A stretch of DNA of 64,000 nt from Plantactinospora sp. KBS50. Its GTDB lineage: Bacteria > Actinomycetota > Actinomycetes > Mycobacteriales > Micromonosporaceae. The stretch lies in assembly GCF_002285795.1 (NCBI RefSeq), contig NZ_CP022961.1:6266001-6330000 (forward strand), read 5' to 3'. This document shows positions 8,688 to 18,061 of the stretch, in pieces (the stretch's first letter is position 1; each line of letters begins with the position of its first letter). The notes below the pieces were generated by a model. It made no database searches. It was not told the origin of the DNA and saw only the letters and a list, made by a program, of their open reading frames with translations. Made by a program: the position numbers and the translations under genes.

Positions 8688-10277
8688 ATGAGCGTGTTGC
8701 GCGCCGCGCCGCCGGCCGCCGGTCCGAACCGGGCGGCCATGCTGGACCGGCTGGCCGAGTTGGACGCCGCGCTGGACCAGGCGCGCTCCGGGGGCGGCGA
8801 CAAGTACGTCACCCGGCACCACGCCCGGGGCAGGCTGCTGCCCCGGGAGCGGATCGAGCTGCTGCTGGACCGGGACAGCCCGTTCCTCGAACTGTCCCCG
8901 GTGGCCGGCTGGGGCACCGACTTCCCGGTGGGCGGCAGCGTGGTCACCGGGATCGGGGTGGTGGCCGGCGTCGAGTGCCTGGTCGTGGCCAACGACCCGA
9001 CGGTACGCGGCGGGGCGGTCAACCCGGTCTCGCTGGCCAAGACCCGGCGGGCCGGAGAGATCGCGGCGGCCAACCGGTTGCCGATGGTCAACCTGGTGGA
9101 GTCGGCCGGTGCCGACCTGCCGAGCCAGGCCGACATCTTCATCCCGGGCGGCCGGGTGTTCCGAGACCTGACCCGGCTCTCGGCGGCCGGCATCCCGAGC
9201 ATCAGCGTGGTGTTCGGCAACGCGACGGCCGGCGGCGCGTACATCCCGGGGATGTCGGACTACACGATCATGGTGCGGGACCGCGCGAAGGTGTTCCTGG
9301 CCGGACCGCCGCTGGTACGGATGGCCACCGGCGAGGTGACCGACGACGAGTCGCTGGGCGGGGCGGCCATGCACGCCACCCGCTCCGGCCTCGCGGACTT
9401 CCTGGCCGAGGACGAGCCGGACGCCATCCGGCTGGCCCGCTCCTGCGTCCGGCGGCTGAACCGGCGCAAGCAGGGGCCGCCGCCGCGGACCGCCGATCCG
9501 GCCCCGCCCCGGTACGACCCGCAGGAGTTGCTGGACATCGCCAGCGCGGACCTGAAGGTGCCGTTCGACCCGCGCGAGGTGTTGGCCCGGGTGCTGGACG
9601 GCAGCGAGTTCGACGAGTTCAAGCCCGACTACGGCGCGGCCCTGGTGACCGGCTGGGGCGAGGTGCACGGCTGGCCGGTGGGGGTGCTGGCGAACGCCCG
9701 GGGGGTGCTGTTCAGCGCGGAGGCGCAGAAGGCCGCGCAGTTCATCCAGCTCGCGAACGCCACCGACACCCCGCTGCTGTTCCTGCAGAACACCACCGGC
9801 TACATGGTGGGCACCGAGTACGAGCAGCGCGGCATCATCAAGCACGGCGCGCTGATGATCAACGCGGTGTCCAACTCGACCGTGCCGCACCTGACGGTGA
9901 ACCTCGGCGCCTCGTACGGCGCCGGCAACTACGGGATGTGCGGCCGGGCGTACGACCCGCGGTTCCTTTTCACCTGGCCGAACGCGAAGTCCGCGGTGAT
10001 GGGGCCGGCGCAGTTGGCCGGGACGATGTCCATCGTGGCCCAGCAGGCCGCGGCGGCCCGGGGCCAGGAGTACGACGAGGAGTCCGACGCCGCCATGCGG
10101 GCGATGGTGGAGCAGCAGATCGAGTCGCAGTCGGGGGCGCTGTTCCTGTCCGGCCGGCTCTACGACGACGGGGTGATCGATCCCCGGGACACCCGTACCG
10201 TGCTCGGGCTCTGCCTGTCGGCGGTGCACAACGCCCCCGTCCGCGGCGCCGACGGCTTCGGCGTCTTCCGGATGTAG
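8688..10277 (+). CDS. Acyl-CoA carboxylase beta (carboxyltransferase), MCC/GCC-like
   Basis: 529 aa, with both crotonase-like halves of a biotin-dependent carboxyltransferase. The first half has MVNLVESAGADLPSQ and NATAGGAYIPGMSDY (oxyanion region, acyl-CoA side); the second has LFLQNTTGYMVGTEYEQRG and NLGASYGAGNYGMCGRAY (carboxybiotin side). This motif set resembles methylcrotonyl- and geranyl-CoA carboxylase beta subunits more than acetyl/propionyl-CoA types, and the AtuA neighbour agrees. With the alpha subunit downstream it should carboxylate a beta-methyl-branched enoyl-CoA; the chain length cannot be told by inspection. Confidence 0.88.
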   Translation: MSVLRAAPPAAGPNRAAMLDRLAELDAALDQARSGGGDKYVTRHHARGRLLPRERIELLLDRDSPFLELSPVAGWGTDFPVGGSVVTGIGVVAGVECLVVANDPTVRGGAVNPVSLAKTRRAGEIAAANRLPMVNLVESAGADLPSQADIFIPGGRVFRDLTRLSAAGIPSISVVFGNATAGGAYIPGMSDYTIMVRDRAKVFLAGPPLVRMATGEVTDDESLGGAAMHATRSGLADFLAEDEPDAIRLARSCVRRLNRRKQGPPPRTADPAPPRYDPQELLDIASADLKVPFDPREVLARVLDGSEFDEFKPDYGAALVTGWGEVHGWPVGVLANARGVLFSAEAQKAAQFIQLANATDTPLLFLQNTTGYMVGTEYEQRGIIKHGALMINAVSNSTVPHLTVNLGASYGAGNYGMCGRAYDPRFLFTWPNAKSAVMGPAQLAGTMSIVAQQAAAARGQEYDEESDAAMRAMVEQQIESQSGALFLSGRLYDDGVIDPRDTRTVLGLCLSAVHNAPVRGADGFGVFRM

Positions 10278-10371
10278 CGGAGGTCGGAGATGTCGCAGAT
10301 CCCTCCCGGTGTAGCAGACGGGAACGCCGCGCAGCGGGTTCCGCGGTCCCGAACGAAAGGGCTGGCGCCCG

Positions 10372-12408
10372 ATGCCTGAACCGATCCGCCGACTCTTGGT
10401 GGCCAACCGCGGCGAGATCGCCCGCCGTATCATCGCGACCTGCCGCGAGCTGGGCGTCGAGACCGTGGCCGTGCACGCCGACGCCGACGCGGACGCGCCG
10501 TACGTCGCCGAGGCGGACGCCGCGGTGCGGCTGCCCGGAAACGCGCCGGCCGAGACGTACCTGCGGATCGAACCGCTGGTGGCCGCGGCCCGGCGGTGCG
10601 GCGCGGACGCCGTGCACCCGGGGTACGGCTTCCTGGCCGAGAACGCGGCGTTCGCGACCGCCGTGCTGGCGGCCGGCTTGACCTGGATCGGGCCGCCGCC
10701 GGAGGCGATCGCGGCGATGGGCGACAAGATCGCGGCGAAGGCGCTGCTGGCCGGGGCCGGCGTGCCGATGCTGCCCACGTACACCGATCCGGACCTGGTC
10801 ACCGAGTTCCCGGTGCTGGTCAAGGCGGCTGCCGGCGGTGGGGGCCGGGGCATGCGGGTGGTGCGGGACGCCGCGGCCCTGCCCGAGGCGGTGGCCGGCG
10901 CCCGGCGGGAGGCCGCCGCGGCGTTCGGCGACGGCACGGTCTTCCTGGAGCGGTACGTCGAGCGGTCCCGGCACGTCGAGGTGCAGATCTTCGGCGACAG
11001 CCACGGCACGATGCTCAGCCTGGGCGAGCGGGAGTGTTCGATCCAGCGCCGGCACCAGAAGATCGTCGAGGAGGCGCCGGCGGTCATCCCGGACCGGCTG
11101 CGCGCGGCCCTCGCCGCGGCGGCGGTCGCGGCCGGCCGGGCGGTCGGCTACCTGGGTGCCGGCACGGTCGAGTTCCTGCTCGCGCCGGACGGCCAGTTCT
11201 ACTTCCTGGAGATGAACACCCGCCTCCAGGTCGAGCACCCGGTCACCGAGTGCGTGACCGGCCTCGATCTGGTCCGGCTGCAACTGCTGGTCGCCGAGGG
11301 CGGGCCGCTGCCGGCGGCGCCGCCGGTGCGCGGGCACGCCATCGAGGTACGGCTGTGCGCCGAGGACCCGGCCCGGGACTGGCGACCGGCCACCGGCACC
11401 CTGCACCGGTTCGCGGTGCCCGGGGTGGCCGGCGAGTTCCGCCCGGTCGAAGGGCTGCGGCTGGATTCCGGGGTGGTCGACGGTTCGACCGTGGGGGTGC
11501 ACTACGACTCGATGCTGGCCAAGCTGGTGGCCTGGGCGCCGACCCGGGCCGCGGCGGCCCGCCTGCTGGCCGGTGCGCTGGCCCGCTCGCGGCTGCACGG
11601 CGTGCTCACCAACCGGGACCTGCTGGTACGCGTGCTGCGCAGTCCCGCCTTCGCCGCGGCCGATCTGGACACCGGGTTCCTGGACCGGCACCCCGAGGTG
11701 TTCGCGCCGCTCGCCTCCCCGCGCGGGGTACGCCGGGCGGCGCTGGTGGCCGCGCTCGCCGGGGCGGCGGCCCGGCGGGCCAGCGCGCCGGTGCTGGCCG
11801 GCCTGCCGTCGGGCTGGCGCAACGTGCCGGCCGTGCCCCAGTCGGTGCGGTTCGCGGGGCCGGCCGGCGAGTTGGAGGTGCGCTACCTGCTGGACCGCAC
11901 GGGCGCGCTCGCGGCCTGGTCGGTGACCCCGGCCGGCACCGCCGACACCGACAGCACCGCCGGCGACGACCGCCCGGACCCCGACGCCGGCCCAGAGACC
12001 GACGGCGACGGCGGGCCACCGTGCACGCTCGTGGCCGCCGATCCGGACCGGGTGGTGCTGGACGTCGACGGGCTGCGCCGGGTGTTCGCCGTGCACCGCG
12101 CCGGAGCCGAGTTCTTCGTGGACGGCCCGGACGGCCCGGTGGCGCTGACCGAGCTGCCGCGGTTCCCCGAGCCGGTCGCGGAGCTGGCCGCCGGGTCGCT
12201 GCTCGCGCCGTTGCCGGGCGCGGTCTCCCGGATCGCCGTGGCCGTCGGTCAACGGGTGGCTGCCGGCGAGCCGCTGCTCACCCTCGAAGCGATGAAGCTG
12301 GAACACCCCGTCCTCGCCCCCACCGCCGGCACGGTCGTCGAGCTACCGGTGCCCGCCGGTGGCCAGGTCGACGCCGGCGCGGTGCTGGCCGTGGTCGACC
12401 CCGATTGA
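10372..12408 (+). CDS. Acyl-CoA carboxylase alpha (biotin carboxylase + BCCP)
   Basis: 678 aa. The biotin carboxylase domain (about 1-450) has LLVANRGEIARRI, ATP-grasp loop KAAAGGGGRGMRVV, RECSIQRRHQKIVEEAP and EMNTRLQVEHPVTE. A middle linking domain with an acidic, low-complexity stretch (about 520-545) follows, then a BCCP domain ending near the C-terminus with biotinyl-lysine motif EAMKLEH. Together with the beta subunit at 8688-10277 this is a complete MCC/GCC-type holoenzyme. ATG at 10372 has GAAAGGG upstream. The 94-bp gap after the beta gene is the only real gap in the operon and shows no clear terminator. Confidence 0.9.
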   Translation: MPEPIRRLLVANRGEIARRIIATCRELGVETVAVHADADADAPYVAEADAAVRLPGNAPAETYLRIEPLVAAARRCGADAVHPGYGFLAENAAFATAVLAAGLTWIGPPPEAIAAMGDKIAAKALLAGAGVPMLPTYTDPDLVTEFPVLVKAAAGGGGRGMRVVRDAAALPEAVAGARREAAAAFGDGTVFLERYVERSRHVEVQIFGDSHGTMLSLGERECSIQRRHQKIVEEAPAVIPDRLRAALAAAAVAAGRAVGYLGAGTVEFLLAPDGQFYFLEMNTRLQVEHPVTECVTGLDLVRLQLLVAEGGPLPAAPPVRGHAIEVRLCAEDPARDWRPATGTLHRFAVPGVAGEFRPVEGLRLDSGVVDGSTVGVHYDSMLAKLVAWAPTRAAAARLLAGALARSRLHGVLTNRDLLVRVLRSPAFAAADLDTGFLDRHPEVFAPLASPRGVRRAALVAALAGAAARRASAPVLAGLPSGWRNVPAVPQSVRFAGPAGELEVRYLLDRTGALAAWSVTPAGTADTDSTAGDDRPDPDAGPETDGDGGPPCTLVAADPDRVVLDVDGLRRVFAVHRAGAEFFVDGPDGPVALTELPRFPEPVAELAAGSLLAPLPGAVSRIAVAVGQRVAAGEPLLTLEAMKLEHPVLAPTAGTVVELPVPAGGQVDAGAVLAVVDPD

Positions 12409-12419
12409 AAGGTGCCACA

Positions 12420-13622
12420 GTGGACTTCGACCTCACCGCGGAGCAGGAGCAGCTCCGGGCGGCCGTGCGGGCGCTCGGCAACCGGTACGGGCACGAGTAC
12501 TTCGTGGCCAAGGCCAGGGCCGGGGAACACACCACCGAGCTGTGGGCCGAGGCCGGCAAGCTCGGCTACCTGGGCGTGAACGTGCCGGGCGAGCACGGCG
12601 GCGGTGGCGGCGGGATCACCGAGCTGGCCATCGTCGCCGAGGAGCTGGCGGCGGCCGGCTGCCCGCTGCTGCTGCTCGTGGTGTCCCCGGCCATCGCCGC
12701 CACGGTGATCGCCCGGCACGGCACGCAGCAACAGCGGGAACGGTTCCTGCCGGGCTTCGCCGACGGCTCGCTCAAGGTGGCCTTCGCGATCACCGAGCCG
12801 GAGGCGGGGTCCAACTTCCACCGGCTCGGCACGGTGGCCCGGCGGGACGGCGCCGGGTGGGTGCTGTCCGGCCGCAAGTGCTTCATCTCGGGCGTCGACG
12901 AGGCCCGGTACGTGCTGGTGGTGGCGCGGATCGCCGAGGAGGCCGGTCCGGCCGCTAAGGGGCCGGGCACGGGTACCGGCCCGGCGGCGCCGCGGCTCAA
13001 GCCGGCGCTGTTCGTGGTGCCGACGGACGCCGCCGGGCTGACCTCGTCGAAGCTGGACATGGAGATCGTCTCCCCGGAGAACCAGTTCCTGCTCTACCTG
13101 GACGACGTCCGGCTGCCCGCCGACGCGCTGGTGGGCGGCCCGGACTCGGGCCTGCCGGCGCTGTTCTCGGGGTTGAACCCGGAGCGGATCACGGTGGCCG
13201 CGATGAGCGCCGGCACCGCCCGGTACGCGCTGGAGCGGGCCGGCCGGTACACGGCCACCCGGAAGGTGTGGGGCGGCCGGACCATCGGCGCGCATCAGGG
13301 GGTCGCCCATCCGCTCGCGCACGCGGCGGTGCAGGTGGAACTGGCCCGGCTCATGGTCTACAAGGCAGCCGCGCTGTACGACGCGGGCCGGGACGTCGAG
13401 GCCGGGGTGGCCGCCAACATGGCCAAGTACGCCGCGACCGAGGCGTCCGCGCTGGCCGTGGACACCGCGATCCAGTCGCTCGGCGGCAACGGGATGACCA
13501 CCGAGTACGGCGTGGCGACCCTGCTGGGCGCGGTGCGCGCCGGCCGGATCGCCCCGGTCAGCCGGGAGATGATCCTCAACTTCGTGGCCCAGCACGTCCT
13601 CGACCAGGACCGGTCCTATTGA
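12420..13622 (+). CDS. Acyl-CoA dehydrogenase (second of operon)
   Basis: 400 aa. N-terminal DFDLTAEQEQLRAAV, central AFAITEPEAGSNFHRL and GRKCFISGVDEARY (FAD contacts), C-terminal helix with SLGGNGMTTEYGV. The Glu of LNPERITVAAMSAG occupies the isovaleryl-type catalytic-base position; the C-terminal RIAPVSREMILNF lacks the YEGT Glu. It differs clearly from the dehydrogenase at 7486, so the operon encodes two non-redundant oxidation steps or two substrate ranges. GTG start with GAAAGGTG upstream; its stop overlaps the TTG start of the next gene. Confidence 0.88.
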   Translation: MDFDLTAEQEQLRAAVRALGNRYGHEYFVAKARAGEHTTELWAEAGKLGYLGVNVPGEHGGGGGGITELAIVAEELAAAGCPLLLLVVSPAIAATVIARHGTQQQRERFLPGFADGSLKVAFAITEPEAGSNFHRLGTVARRDGAGWVLSGRKCFISGVDEARYVLVVARIAEEAGPAAKGPGTGTGPAAPRLKPALFVVPTDAAGLTSSKLDMEIVSPENQFLLYLDDVRLPADALVGGPDSGLPALFSGLNPERITVAAMSAGTARYALERAGRYTATRKVWGGRTIGAHQGVAHPLAHAAVQVELARLMVYKAAALYDAGRDVEAGVAANMAKYAATEASALAVDTAIQSLGGNGMTTEYGVATLLGAVRAGRIAPVSREMILNFVAQHVLDQDRSY

Positions 13623-14209
13623 GCCCCGGTCCGGCGGCGAGCCTGGCGCGGATCCCGATCTCCCGGGCCGACGCCCAGTTCACCGCGCTGATCCTGGGCT
13701 TCTTCGGCAGCATGTGGTTCGGCTGGGCCCAGCAGGACGCGCCGGCCGGCTGGTTCGGTCCGCTGCTCGCGGCGGGCGTGCTGAGCCTGGCCGTGGCCGT
13801 GCTCGGTGCGGTCGGCACCTGGCGGTGGCGGCGGGAGCTGACCGCCGCCCGCGACCGGGCCGCGTCCCGCCGCTACGGCATCATCGTCGGCGTCAGCTAC
13901 ACCGTGCTCGGCGCCGGCGCCGCCGCGCTGGGCGCGACGGGACACCCGGACCAGATCGCCCCGTGGGTCGCCTTCGTGACCGGCGTCCACTTCTGGGCCC
14001 TGGTTCCGGTGCTGCGCGACCGCCGGGTGCTGATTCCGCTGGGCGTCGTGGTGGTCGCCGCGTCCGGCGCCGCGCTGGCGCTGCACGCGGCCAACGGCGT
14101 GCCGCTCAGCCTGGCGACCGGGGTGGGCACCGGCACGGCCCTGCTGGTGGCCGCCGTGCTCGAACTGCTGCGACGGCGGCCACCGGGGTCCGAGCGGCGG
14201 ACCGGGTAG
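13619..14209 (+). CDS. Six-helix integral membrane protein, unknown function
   Basis: 196 aa. About six hydrophobic segments are visible (starting FTALILGFFGSMWFGWA, WFGPLLAAGVLSLAVAV, YGIIVGVSYTVLGAGAA, WVAFVTGVHFWALVPVL, LIPLGVVVVAASGAALA, LATGVGTGTALLVAAVL). No transporter or enzyme signature was recognised. The TTG start overlaps the preceding dehydrogenase stop (TTGA), the usual coupling in this operon; no better start exists upstream in frame. The stop codon lies in the first unit of the 15-bp tandem repeat. It may import or sense the pathway substrate, but that is only guilt by association. Confidence 0.65.
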   Translation: MSPGPAASLARIPISRADAQFTALILGFFGSMWFGWAQQDAPAGWFGPLLAAGVLSLAVAVLGAVGTWRWRRELTAARDRAASRRYGIIVGVSYTVLGAGAAALGATGHPDQIAPWVAFVTGVHFWALVPVLRDRRVLIPLGVVVVAASGAALALHAANGVPLSLATGVGTGTALLVAAVLELLRRRPPGSERRTG

Positions 14210-14351
14210 CGGCGGACCGGGTAGCGGCGGACCGGGTAGCGGCGGACCGGGTAGCGGCGGACCGGGTAGCGGCGGACCGGGTAGCGGCGGACCGGGTAGC
14301 GGCGGACCGGGTAGCGGCGGACCGGGTAGCGGCGGACCGGGTAGCGGCGGA
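14193..14351. repeat. 15-bp tandem array between convergent genes
   Basis: Nine identical copies of GTAGCGGCGGACCGG (14206-14340) plus a degenerate copy before and an 11-bp partial copy after. The first unit supplies the TAG of the membrane-protein gene, and the array ends exactly at the stop codon of the convergent hydrolase gene. Head-to-tail with no spacers, so not a CRISPR. Confidence 0.95.
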
Positions 14352-16220
14352 TCAGCCGGTCCGGCCGGACCGGCCGGCCGCCGCCGCACCCGCCGCATCC
14401 GCACGGTCCGCCGGGTCCGTCGGGTCCGCCGCGAACGGCTGGATGTCACCGACGCACACCGTCCCCTCCGCGGGCAGCGTGAGGGAGAGCAGGTACGCGT
14501 CGACCGAGCCGGTGACGCAGTGCGAGGTGCCGTACGACGTGTGGCCCCAACTGTCGCTGGACAGCAGCCGGCTGTTGGGCAGCAGCGCCGCCGCGGACAC
14601 CGCGCCCGCGTAGTTTGTCGCCGGGTCCCAGTAGCCGCCCACCACCAGCACGGGCGCCGCCGTCCACCGGTTGAACGGCCCGGTGTAGGCGTCCTCGTCC
14701 CGCACCGTCCAGGTCGTGCCGGCGCAGATGGCCGTACCCCAGCTCCAGGCCCGGCCGAAGTACGCGGCCCGCTCGTCGGCACGGGCGGTGAGCCGGGGCC
14801 AGTCCTGCGCCCGGGCCGGGTGGACGGCGTCGGTGCAGGTGACGGCGGAGGCTGCCTCGATGGAGTCGTCGTACGGGAAGTCGAAGCGCGGGATCCGGCC
14901 GGGGCCGGCCGCCGGCCCGGCGGGTACGGCGGCGGGCGCCGGGGCCAGCAGCCGGGCCAGTTCGGACGCCGGCCGGGCGGTCCGGGCCGCGGCGGCGCGT
15001 TTCGGGTCGGTGAGCACGAGCAGTTGCCGGACGGTCTCGACCAGGTCGTCGTAGCCGTCCGGGGTCCACAGGTCGAACAGCGTCGCCATCACGAACATCG
15101 CGTAGCTCACCACGGTCCGGCCGCCGTCGGGATCCGTCAGCACCAACGGCTTGGCCCGCAGCCGGCGGGCCACCAGGTCGTAGTTCGCGACCGGGTCACC
15201 GGCCGCGGCCAGCTCGCAGCGCCGCGGGCCGGCCCGGCCGCAGCGGTTCAGGATCTCGCGCAGCGCCCGGTAGGACCCGTCGGCGCTGCGCAGCCGGTCG
15301 TCCTGGAGCAGGTCCGGCGCGGCCCGGTCGCCCACCCAGGCCCGCGGGTCCAGCACCCCGTCGACGACCAGCGCCCGGACCCGGTCGGGAAACATGTTCG
15401 CGTAGTACTGCCCGAGGATGCTGCCGTAGCTGAACCCGAGGTAGCTCAGCTTCTGGTCGCCGACCGCCCGCCGCAGCACGTCCAGGTCGCGGGCCACCTC
15501 CGCGGTCGACATCGCGCCGGCCAGCCGGCGGCCGGTGCCGGCGCAGCCCCGGCCGATCGCCTGCGACGATGCGACCCAGGCCCGCTCCTCGGCGGCGCCC
15601 AGCGGGAACGGCACCGCGAGACCGGCGTACGCCCGGGTCTGCTCCCGGACGCTGGGGAAGCAGCGCAACTGCTCGCTGGCGCCGACCCCGCGCGGGTCCA
15701 CGCCCACCACGTCGAACCGGTCCAGCACCGCGTCGCTGAACAGGAACGGCGCGTACCGGGCGAGTTCGGTTCCGGATCCGCCCGGCCCGCCGGGGTTCAC
15801 GAAGAGGCTGCCGATCCGGTGCCGCTGGTCCCGGGCGGGTATCCGCAGCAGGGCGATCTCGGTGGTGGCGCCGTGCGGGTCGTCGTAGTCCAGCGGCAGC
15901 CGCACCGTGGCACACTCGGCCGAGTCGTCGCAGCCGTACCAGTCCAGCCGTGGGGTGGGCACGCGATCCACCCGGCGCGCCTCGGCCGCGGTCGTCCGGT
16001 CGGCGCCGGCCGGCGCGACCCGGGCGGGCGGCGCGGCACCGGCCGGCTGCGCGACGCGAGCGGGCGGGGCGACACCGGCGAGCGGGGCGACACCGGCCGG
16101 CGGCGCGGCATTCGCGGGCGTGCCGCGCGGCGGGCCGGCGATTCCCGGCGCGGCGCCCGACAGTCCCAGCAGAACGGTCCCGACGACCCCGGCGACGACG
16201 AGACGGCGTGGTAGACGCAT
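14352..16220 (-). CDS. Secreted alpha/beta hydrolase, tripeptidyl-aminopeptidase (TAP) family
   Basis: 622 aa. An N-terminal signal peptide (RRLVVAGVVGTVLLGLSGAAPG) leads to an Ala/Pro/Val-rich spacer of PPAGVAP-type repeats (about 40-85). The hydrolase core has FVNPGGPGGSG (oxyanion loop), nucleophile elbow GFSYGS, acid VVGGYWDPATNY and His in SWGHTSYGTSHC, a complete Ser-Asp-His triad. The C-terminal TAP-like lid domain is typical of Streptomyces SlpD/SlpE and related exported proteases that trim peptides outside the cell. ATG at 16220 is chosen because the signal peptide starts there; a GGGGG tract lies about 8 bp upstream. Confidence 0.88.
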   Translation of the reverse strand: MRLPRRLVVAGVVGTVLLGLSGAAPGIAGPPRGTPANAAPPAGVAPLAGVAPPARVAQPAGAAPPARVAPAGADRTTAAEARRVDRVPTPRLDWYGCDDSAECATVRLPLDYDDPHGATTEIALLRIPARDQRHRIGSLFVNPGGPGGSGTELARYAPFLFSDAVLDRFDVVGVDPRGVGASEQLRCFPSVREQTRAYAGLAVPFPLGAAEERAWVASSQAIGRGCAGTGRRLAGAMSTAEVARDLDVLRRAVGDQKLSYLGFSYGSILGQYYANMFPDRVRALVVDGVLDPRAWVGDRAAPDLLQDDRLRSADGSYRALREILNRCGRAGPRRCELAAAGDPVANYDLVARRLRAKPLVLTDPDGGRTVVSYAMFVMATLFDLWTPDGYDDLVETVRQLLVLTDPKRAAAARTARPASELARLLAPAPAAVPAGPAAGPGRIPRFDFPYDDSIEAASAVTCTDAVHPARAQDWPRLTARADERAAYFGRAWSWGTAICAGTTWTVRDEDAYTGPFNRWTAAPVLVVGGYWDPATNYAGAVSAAALLPNSRLLSSDSWGHTSYGTSHCVTGSVDAYLLSLTLPAEGTVCVGDIQPFAADPTDPADRADAAGAAAAGRSGRTG

Positions 16221-16307
16221 TCGATTACCCCCGGCAAGGCACACGGCACGGGACCCCAACGGCCCGTACTGACCAACGAGGGGAAGCCGGCGAAGCGTCG
16301 CGCCGGG

Positions 16308-17860
16308 TCAGTTGCCCAGGGTCGGCCCGGTCAGCCCGTCCACGCCCTTGCCCGCGAGGCAGCGGTAGCTGCGGTCGCCCGCCTCGGTGGCGGCCCGGTC
16401 CGGCGGCAGCACCTCGAACCGCCAGCCGGTCGTGGATCCGTAGCCGGTGACCCGGGCGAAGGTCCCGCTCGTACAGACCTGGCTGGCCGCCCGGGTGCGG
16501 ACCGAGTCGTGGTCCTGCGGGTCGACGTCGGCGGGCAGCTCGCCGAGGGCGTACGTCTCCCAGGTGTGCCGGCCGGCGCAGGTCGCCGGTTCGGCCTCGG
16601 CCGCCGTTCCCCGGATGCGCACCGGGCCGAAGCATTCGGGGGTGGCCGGGCAGCGCGCCCCGGACGGCAGCCCGTTCCGGCAACCGGGCAGCGCGGCCGT
16701 GGCGCCGCCGCCCGGCGTGGTGCCGGCGGCCGCCGGGGAGGTGCCGGGCGGCGTCCGGGGCCGGCCGTGGCCGACGGTCCGGCGCTGCCGCCCGGGTGCC
16801 GGCCGGCGTACCAGGACAGTGCGCCCACCGTGACCAGCAGGAACACCGCGCCGACCAGGGTGACCGCCACCTGCCAGCGGGAGTAGCGGGGTGGCGGCGC
16901 GATCGCCGCTGCCGGCGTGCGCACCGTGACCGGCTCCGCCGCCGGCGGGTCCGCGGCGGGACCGGCCGGCGCGCCGCCGGTCGCCGGCCGGGTCGCAGCC
17001 GGCACCGGCGCCGGACCGGGCCGCGACCCGGCCGGACCGGCCAGGGGTACGTCCGCCAGCAGGTCGCGCAGTTCCGTCGCGCTGGGTCGTTCGCCCGGCT
17101 CGTTGGCCATGCCCCGGCGCAGCACGTCGACCAGCGCCGGCGGTACGCCGGGCAGGTCGGGCACCGGCTGCTGGAACATCTCCATCAACATCACCAGGCT
17201 CGGGTCCCGCTCCTGCCAGCGCGGCGGCCGGCCGTACATCACGGCGTAGAGGGTGGCGCACAGCGCGTACACGTCGACGGCCGGCGCCGGCGGCGCGTGG
17301 TGGAACATCTCCGGCGGCGCGTACGCCGGGGTCAGCACCTCCAGGGTGACGGTGGGGTCCCGCATCTCGGCCAGCACCGCGAGCCCGAAGTCGGCCAGCA
17401 CGGCCGAGTTGAAGTGCGAGTACAGGATGTTCGCCGGCTTCACGTCCCGGTGCAGCACACCGGCGGCGTGCGAGTGGGCCAGCGCGTCGGCGATCTTCAC
17501 TCCCAGGTCGCGCGCCTCCGCCGCGGGCAGCGGTGCGCTGCGCATCCGCTCGGCGTACGACCCGTCGCACAACTCCATGATCAGGTAGGGGTGCTGGTCG
17601 GTCGTGACGCCCACGTCGAAGAGGTCGACCACGTGCGGGTGGGACGACATCCGGCCGGCCGCCCGCGCCTCACGCAGGAAGCGCTGCTGGTCGCGCTCGC
17701 TGTCCAGGGTGCGGTTCTCCACCTTGACCGCGACCTCGCGCCCGACCGACACCTGGGTGGCGCGGTAGACCGTCGCGTAGCCACCCCGGGCAAAGAGTGA
17801 CAGATCGGTCAGGCCGGGCACCGCAGGCAGGGGTGGCCGGCCCGGAACGGTCTCTGTCAC
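16308..17860 (-). CDS. Receptor-type Ser/Thr protein kinase (frameshifted after the TM segment)
   Basis: The kinase domain (about 1-275) is intact: RGGYATVYRA loop, AVKVENR, HRDVKPANIL, ADFGLAV, TPAYAPPEMF. A Pro/Ala-rich juxtamembrane region and one TM helix (WQVAVTLVGAVFLLVTVGAL) follow. The frame then turns into Arg/Pro-rich nonsense; one extra base in the G run at 16757-16760 restores an extracellular domain with Cys residues (GCRNGLPSGARC, PECFGPVRI, ATCAGRHTWETYALGELP) ending at 16308, like the septum-formation-type domains on actinobacterial kinases. GTG at 17860 is probably leaderless (TAGGTA 10 bp upstream). The outer domain may sense an envelope signal. Confidence 0.82.
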
Positions 17861-17987
17861 GCAACGAAAATACCTAAGCGATGACGCGGACCGATTCCGG
17901 TCTCCACCCTGATCCCGACCGGCGGTCGCCGATGCGCCAACCCGGACCGTGCGACCTCCGCCCGCCGCGACCATCCGGCCCTGGCCC

Positions 17988-18048
17988 GCCGCCATCCGCC
18001 GCCATCCGCCGCGGCCATCCGCCGCAGCCATCCGCCGCCGTCCGCCGC
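17988..18048. repeat. Degenerate GCCATCCGCC tandem repeat
   Basis: Five to six imperfect copies of a 10-12 bp unit around GCCATCCGCC in the 201-bp gap between the kinase start and the end of the cyclase-ATPase gene. No gene or terminator is evident in the gap. Confidence 0.7.
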
Positions 18049-18061
18049 GCGGGCGGCGACC

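Noticed and set aside
8601-12306. Very long open frames antisense to the carboxylase genes
   Set aside because: They mirror high-GC third positions of the sense genes, have no family motifs and consist of low-complexity Arg/Pro/Gly/His text.
14193-14351. CRISPR array
   Set aside because: Units are contiguous and identical, without spacers, and no cas gene is present.
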